A DNA stretch of 64,000 bases from Fibrivirga algicola (lineage in GTDB: Bacteria > Bacteroidota > Bacteroidia > Cytophagales > Spirosomataceae), in NCBI RefSeq assembly GCF_011742925.1, contig NZ_WAEL01000009.1:221465-285464 (forward strand), in the 5' to 3' direction. The notes beneath the pieces are model-generated. The model was not told the origin of the DNA, did not search any database, and saw only the letters and a program-made list of their open reading frames with translations. Shown here one piece after another: positions 59,859 to 64,000 of the stretch. The stretch's first letter is position 1, and each line of letters opens with the position of its first letter. The position numbers and the translations under genes are program-made.

Positions 59859-61109
59859 TTATGCCCGCATGGGCTGGGGACGGAGGTAGGTTAGCGAACG
59901 CCAGAGCCATTCCAGCGGCCCGAACCGGAAACGAGCGAGCCAGAACTGACTGTAAAGTACCTGTACCACAAAAATTGGGAGGGTAATCAGTGTCGCCTGC
60001 CAGACGTCCGTTTTATCGAGCCATCCCAGGCCATAGCCGAAGAACAGGAACGTGCCGATCAGCGATTGGAGCACGTAGTTGGTCAGGCCCATCTTCCCAA
60101 CCGAGACCAGCGGCTTAATGGTCCACTGCCACGATCGGCGCTGGAAAAGCAGGCTGAATCCGGCAATGTAGACGATCGTCAGCAAGGCACATTGCAAGTC
60201 GTAGAGGCCATTGAATAACTGCATTGCCCAGGCTGGCGGCTGCTTGTCGCTGCCAAAAATGGCGAACATGCCGAAGCCAATCGCGGTAAGTCCGAGCACC
60301 CCGAATCCAGCCGTTCGGGTGATACGACGGAACAGGGCCCGATTGGCGGCGAACTGCTGAAAAAGCTGCCTACGACCGGCATACAGGCCAAGCAGGAAGA
60401 AGCCCAGGGTAACGAAAATACGGCCGCTGTCGAGCTGAAACCGCATTTTCGTTTCGAAGGCGTAGTAGTTTGACCGGGCAACGGCTCCGTAACTGCCTTT
60501 GGTGAGCAAGTCGTAAAACGTTTGCGTCTCCTGCTCAAATGTCTTGTCCGGTTGGGCGGGTTGCGGCTTGGCCGGTGGGCTGAGGAGCGTATCATAGGCG
60601 GTTCGTAACCGGGTGGGTACGTTGGCTACCAGCAGCAGGGCCACCACCAGCACGACCTTGTTCGACAACCTGCCGAAGGGCAGCATCAGAAAGCCCAGCA
60701 TGGCGTAGATCGACAGGATATCGCCCCGCCAGTGCAGGTGATGCAGAAAACCGATGACGCCCAGCACGATCAGCCGCCACGCAAAGCGCCGGTAAAAAAC
60801 GCCGGGTGCCTCCTGCGAGCGGGTCAGCATAAGCGCAAAACTGAGCCCGAACAGAAACGAGAAGAAGGTAAAGAATTTGCCATCGAAGAAAATCCCGATA
60901 ATGGCTTGGGTGACACCGTTGGCGATGCCGCCAGCGTGGGCCTGGTATACGTTGACCGGCAGTGGCCCGGCGGTGTACCATTGGGCACAGTGGACCAGCA
61001 GAATACCGAAAAGAGCCACACCGCGCAGGGCATCAACTACTTGAATGCGACTCTGTTTACCGGGTACGTCGGGCGAAAGCGGAGTGGTGGCAGAAATGGC
61101 AGGATTCAT
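59859..61109 (-). CDS. DUF418 family membrane protein (YeiB-like)
   Basis: A 416-residue polytopic protein. N-terminus with IQVVDALRGVALFGILLVHC, the acyltransferase-3/DUF418-type first helix with its charged DALRG motif, then FFDGKFFTFFSFLFGLSFALML and HHLHWRGDILSIYAMLGFLML. The C-terminal DUF418 region has GKMGLTNYVLQSLIGTFLFFGYGLG and QFWLARFRFGPLEWLWRSLTY, its signature. Similar proteins (YeiB) are thought to be transporters or acyltransferases; nothing is proven. Monocistronic, with its own terminator. Confidence 0.9.
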   Translation of the reverse strand: MNPAISATTPLSPDVPGKQSRIQVVDALRGVALFGILLVHCAQWYTAGPLPVNVYQAHAGGIANGVTQAIIGIFFDGKFFTFFSFLFGLSFALMLTRSQEAPGVFYRRFAWRLIVLGVIGFLHHLHWRGDILSIYAMLGFLMLPFGRLSNKVVLVVALLLVANVPTRLRTAYDTLLSPPAKPQPAQPDKTFEQETQTFYDLLTKGSYGAVARSNYYAFETKMRFQLDSGRIFVTLGFFLLGLYAGRRQLFQQFAANRALFRRITRTAGFGVLGLTAIGFGMFAIFGSDKQPPAWAMQLFNGLYDLQCALLTIVYIAGFSLLFQRRSWQWTIKPLVSVGKMGLTNYVLQSLIGTFLFFGYGLGWLDKTDVWQATLITLPIFVVQVLYSQFWLARFRFGPLEWLWRSLTYLRPQPMRA

Positions 61110-61249
61110 GAGTTGAGGGAAGGAAGGTTCGAACTCAAATCTATCCAGAATGCATCCGGAAAGCCACCGAAAAAAGGATGAACCGACTGAAATCTGCCAT
61201 GAATGGGTACTTTATAACTAGTCAGCTCTGACAAAGGCGACCACAGACG

Positions 61250-62212
61250 TCAATCGGTAGTGCCAGCCAGGTCGGCAGCAACGGCTGCTGCTTCGATCAG
61301 CTTCTGCATCTTGGGCGAGTACTCGGGTTCTTCGCCGCGAATCCGAAGAATAGACAGTTCCTTCATCTTCGATTCGAACACGATGTCCAGGTCGCGGCCG
61401 TAGGTATTGGGCGCCGTATAAAGCCAGTCAGCGTGGGCTTCTTTGCGGGCTTTGGGGTCCTCGTAGTCCCGGCGCGAATCCGAATAGTGAAATACGGGTC
61501 GTACATCCCAGGTATCATACGCCATCTGAAACGCTTCTTCCTGCGTTTGGTTGTCGGGATGCAGCGCGTGATGGAAGTAGTCGAAGACGATCGACGTGCC
61601 GATTTGTTCGTACAGAAACAGCAGGTCCTGAACGCTGTAGAGTGTCACCCGGTCGTCGTTTTCAACAGTCAGCCGCGCCCGCAGGTTTTCGGAGAGGCGG
61701 GTCTTAAAATTATGGGCAAAACGGGTCAGTGTTGCTACTTTGTCGCCATACGTACCCCCGGCGTGAATGTTGATTTTATTCCAGCGCGACGGTGTCAGCC
61801 CCATCGTGTCGAAGACGTCCGACTGATATTCAAGATCGGTAACGGTATTGTCGAGGGTCTTGCCCTGCCCGGCGAGGTGATTAAAGGGGCCGGGGTGAAA
61901 CGTGAGCCGGATGGGCCGCGCGCCGATTTCTTCGAGCGTAGCCCGGATTTCGGTAAAATCGGGGAGTTGGTGCAGGCGGTATTCTGATGCCCAGGGGAAA
62001 AGGTCCGACGACATTCGGAAGAGACGAAAGCCGTGGGCCAGGTTCCAGTCGACTATTCTCAGCAGGTCATGCACGTTTTGCAACGCCAGTTGAGACGCGT
62101 ACTGAATGCCTTTTTCGGTGAATGTCTTTTTGATCATTCCCCGGTTGGTCATCACTTTTTCGTCGACCTGCAGTGTCAGGTTAATGCAGGCGTAGCCGAT
62201 GTTTGACGTCAT
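61250..62212 (-). CDS. uvsE: UV damage endonuclease UvsE
   Basis: DNA-repair enzyme that nicks 5' to UV photoproducts (cyclobutane dimers, 6-4 products), 320 residues, TIM-barrel AP-endonuclease-2-like fold. Metal-site motifs: RLTFHPGPFNHLAG, NKINIHAGGTYGDK, RLTVENDDRVTLYSV and IVFDYFHHALHPDN, all with the His/Glu/Asp metal ligands. N-terminal SNIGYACINLTL is the family start; it is preceded by a long inverted repeat at 62216-62311. Gives light-independent repair of UV damage. No other repair gene is adjacent. Confidence 0.95.
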   Translation of the reverse strand: MTSNIGYACINLTLQVDEKVMTNRGMIKKTFTEKGIQYASQLALQNVHDLLRIVDWNLAHGFRLFRMSSDLFPWASEYRLHQLPDFTEIRATLEEIGARPIRLTFHPGPFNHLAGQGKTLDNTVTDLEYQSDVFDTMGLTPSRWNKINIHAGGTYGDKVATLTRFAHNFKTRLSENLRARLTVENDDRVTLYSVQDLLFLYEQIGTSIVFDYFHHALHPDNQTQEEAFQMAYDTWDVRPVFHYSDSRRDYEDPKARKEAHADWLYTAPNTYGRDLDIVFESKMKELSILRIRGEEPEYSPKMQKLIEAAAVAADLAGTTD

Positions 62213-62215
62213 AAA

Positions 62216-62311
62216 CAGTTTACAGTTTTCTGTTTACCGGTACGGTGCTGCCAGGCTAATCTGACCGGGTAGCACCGCACTAGCAAACGGTAAACAGAAA
62301 ACTGTAAACTG
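62216..62311. repeat. 24-bp perfect inverted repeat with inner hairpin between FKBP and uvsE genes
   Basis: Arms at 62216-62239 and 62288-62311 are exact complements over 24 bases (arm begins CAGTTTACAGTTTTCTG). Within the 48-base interior CGGTGCT and AGCACCG can form a second 7-bp stem. The structure fills most of the 105-base gap between two genes on the same strand and ends 3 bases before the uvsE start codon, so it can both end the FKBP message and affect uvsE translation. Confidence 0.85.
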
Positions 62312-62317
62312 CTGGGT

Positions 62318-62749
62318 TTAGTTAATTCCTACCAGTTCGATTTCGAACGTCAGGTCCTGCCCGGCGAGGGGGTGGTTGGCGTCGAGCGTCACTGAGTCGT
62401 CGCTCAGGGCGCGAACAATGACGGGAACGGGCTGCGGATTACCGTCTTCGTGCATGTTCAGGGTCATACCTACTTCGAGGGGAATCTCGTCGGGAATGTC
62501 GCTCCGGTTCAGGGTGAAGATCATCGTTTCGTTAGCCGGGCCATAAGCTTCGTGCTGCGGAATGTTGATCGTCTTATGTTCGCCCACAGACATGCCTGTG
62601 ATGCCATCGTCGAAGCCTTTAATAACCTGCCCACTGCCGAGCGTAAATTCTAAAGGCGAGCGGCCCTTCGATGAGTCGAACAGGGTGCCGTCGGTTAGCG
62701 TACCGGTATAATGTACCTGAACGGTATCCCCAGCTTGTGCCTGTGCCAT
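62318..62749 (-). CDS. FKBP-type peptidyl-prolyl isomerase, SlyD-like
   Basis: Prolyl isomerase/chaperone of 143 residues from the ATG at 62749. MAQAQAGDTVQVHYTGTLTD is the standard SlyD-like start, while upstream Met codons fall in the intergenic region. FKBP core: LFDSSKGRSPLEFTLGSGQV and the active-site pattern with VIKGFDDGITGMSVGEHKTI. An insert-in-flap chaperone domain (~65-125) is present, ending in DANHPLAGQDLTFEIELV, the SlyD signature. No His-rich metal-binding tail, so a nickel role is not supported. Likely cytosolic folding factor. Confidence 0.94.
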   Translation of the reverse strand: MAQAQAGDTVQVHYTGTLTDGTLFDSSKGRSPLEFTLGSGQVIKGFDDGITGMSVGEHKTINIPQHEAYGPANETMIFTLNRSDIPDEIPLEVGMTLNMHEDGNPQPVPVIVRALSDDSVTLDANHPLAGQDLTFEIELVGIN

Positions 62750-62838
62750 AATTTTCGTGCTTTTTGTTGAGCCGTAAAGGTACGGAACCGCTCCCGAATG
62801 GGTGGGGCACAGGCTCATTTTATGCATGCACACATTCG

Positions 62839-63936
62839 TCAGTAATCGAACCACTGGTTCACCATCTGGCTGCGTGACTGACTTTCGAGCCTGCGTTCCA
62901 GTTCGTCGGGGATCTTATCAAAAAAGTCGAGGCCGGTGGCTTTTTCGATGGCGTCGACCGGCACCACAAAGGCTTTCAGTGATTCGTTGGACGGTTCGTT
63001 TTGCAACAGAAAGCCAATTATCCGTATCTCGGGGGAACCCCCTTTTCGGCAGTAGAGAATAACCTTGAAAAAAGAATCGGGAATAGCTACTTCGTTGGTT
63101 CGGCCAATGGTGGGCAAGCCGCTGCGCAGGACCGGTCCGGTAACCACATACAGACCGCCGTCGCGCAGGGCCCACGACCGCACCTGCTCTTCCAGCGATT
63201 TCCAGATACCCCGGTTGAACTGCGGGGTTTGCGGCGAAATGTTGCTCATGAAGAACGATTGTTTGGTGAGCTGCTGCGAGAACTTAAAATCACCGGCCGG
63301 GGCCAGGTGCCCCCGATCATAGCCCGATTTAGTGTAGTCGGTGGGAAGGGCCGTGCCGCCGTCGACAGCGGGGTCGGGCATGAACCGTTCGTTATCGCGT
63401 TCGGCGTCGCCGGTGATTTCGTAGGCTAAGAGCGGATACGCCACCCAGACGGGGTTTTTGAGGTCGGCATCGTAGCGCAGAGTGTAGCCATCATGGCGCA
63501 CCAGTTCGGCCTGGGTACGTCCCGACGGCAGAATAAAATCGACCTGTTTCTCAAAGTCGAATAGTTTGCCGGAGGTACGTTGTTCCGAACTGCGGGTCGT
63601 GGTCGATGCCTCGTTATCGGCGCTGGTGCTGTTGTCGTCAGAGGCAACGCTCTCATCAGTTTGTCGGGTCGAAGGGCGTTCGTCGCTGGCTTCATTGCCG
63701 GGTGGCTCGGGGGCTTTGTAGGGGTTCGTTCCGGTTCGTTCGCGCGTTGACCGGCCAATGCCCAGCAGGCTGCGCACGTCGTTCCAGAAGGCAACAACGG
63801 GTTCGGTGCGCCCTTTGTAATGCAGAAAAAGGCCGACCATGAAGAAGCCGAACAAGAGCATCAGGGTGTTGCCCCGAAGCCGGAATCCCCGGCGGGAATA
63901 GCGTTTGGCAGTGCGAAATTTAGGTTTAAGGAACAT
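62839..63936 (-). CDS. Membrane-anchored DNA/RNA non-specific endonuclease (NUC1 family)
   Basis: A 365-residue nuclease. Short basic cytosolic tail, one membrane helix (~24-39, TLMLLFGFFMVGLFLHY), an Asp/Ser/Thr-rich disordered linker (~65-125), then the beta-beta-alpha-metal nuclease domain. Catalytic motif DRGHLAPAGD with His210; metal ligand Asn in MSNISPQTPQFNRGIW (~230-245), both intact. Type II orientation would place the nuclease outside the membrane, where it could degrade extracellular DNA as a nutrient or defend the envelope. It is the first gene of its strand up to the window end; upstream lies a poly-G run. Confidence 0.92.
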   Translation of the reverse strand: MFLKPKFRTAKRYSRRGFRLRGNTLMLLFGFFMVGLFLHYKGRTEPVVAFWNDVRSLLGIGRSTRERTGTNPYKAPEPPGNEASDERPSTRQTDESVASDDNSTSADNEASTTTRSSEQRTSGKLFDFEKQVDFILPSGRTQAELVRHDGYTLRYDADLKNPVWVAYPLLAYEITGDAERDNERFMPDPAVDGGTALPTDYTKSGYDRGHLAPAGDFKFSQQLTKQSFFMSNISPQTPQFNRGIWKSLEEQVRSWALRDGGLYVVTGPVLRSGLPTIGRTNEVAIPDSFFKVILYCRKGGSPEIRIIGFLLQNEPSNESLKAFVVPVDAIEKATGLDFFDKIPDELERRLESQSRSQMVNQWFDY

Positions 63937-63975
63937 AGGGCAAAGGTAGGGGTCTGTTTTGGGTTTGATGTTTGT

Positions 63976-64000
63976 GGGGGGGGGGGGGGGGGGGGGGGGG
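63976..64000. repeat. Poly-G tract running off the window end
   Basis: At least 25 consecutive G residues, still open at the last base. It starts 40 bases upstream of the nuclease start codon. A two-colour sequencing artefact at a contig end is the simplest explanation; a true homopolymer cannot be excluded. Confidence 0.95.

Noticed and set aside
1..64000. CRISPR arrays, tRNA/rRNA genes, transposases, integrases, phage genes
   Set aside because: No regularly spaced direct repeats, cloverleaf-like sequences with a CCA-type end, or mobile-element proteins were seen on either strand.

Overview
The window looks like a stretch of chromosome from a Bacteroidota bacterium of the Cytophagales, most like Spirosoma or a close relative. 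The signs are a SusC/SusD pair, parts resembling the type IX secretion system (a PorE-like OmpA protein and a PorU2-like C25 peptidase), PadR with a PspC/GIN-domain membrane protein, DUF4494, promoters of the TTG-n20-TAnnTTTG type, few clear Shine-Dalgarno sites and a moderately high GC content. I saw no rRNA, tRNA, CRISPR array, transposase or prophage. The right edge ends in a run of at least 25 G.

Layout. 0-1 kb: truncated AI-2E-family permease. 1-3.7 kb: an AT-rich module with a 108-residue beta-rich protein and a TPR sensor histidine kinase. 3.8-7.6 kb: mutarotase-like enzyme, PorE-like OmpA protein and QueE. 7.7-10.6 kb: YeaQ-type membrane peptide, nucleoside permease, agmatine deiminase. 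10.6-18.5 kb: two tandem paralogous LRR proteins (the second with a TPR tail) and a TMTC-like membrane TPR protein. 18.6-23.2 kb: universal stress protein, DUF4494, padR-pspC operon with a readable promoter and putative operator. 23.5-28.1 kb: PorU2-like peptidase translationally coupled to a multi-TM GT-C-like protein. 28.1-32.3 kb: a decaying oxidoreductase neighbourhood (AraC remnant, intact ADH, SDR remnant), a second zinc ADH and a ROK regulator. 32.6-44 kb: SusC, SusD, FG-GAP/UnbV protein and vanadium haloperoxidase-like protein on one strand, next to a divergent GH18 chitinase. 44-51.4 kb: BamE-like triple-repeat protein, fructose-1,6-bisphosphatase, DUF3472 protein, esterase, and a four-gene ABC/GntR operon with an operator in front of it. 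51.6-57.7 kb: MFS carrier, then TolC-HlyD-ABC export genes divergent from TetR; the ABC protein has no ATPase domain. 57.7-64 kb: lipoprotein, small two-module secreted protein, DUF418 protein, UvsE, SlyD-like FKBP and a membrane-anchored nuclease.

Two whole-window observations stand out. First, the 7-mer ACGTACC/GGTACGT occurs about 83 times by manual count where roughly 8 would be expected at random. It is in both orientations, several reading frames and intergenic DNA, and it is missing from the AT-rich 1-3.7 kb module. Second, convergent gene pairs and operon ends are repeatedly marked by long, nearly perfect inverted repeats, the largest a perfect 33-bp pair of arms between susD and the FG-GAP gene.
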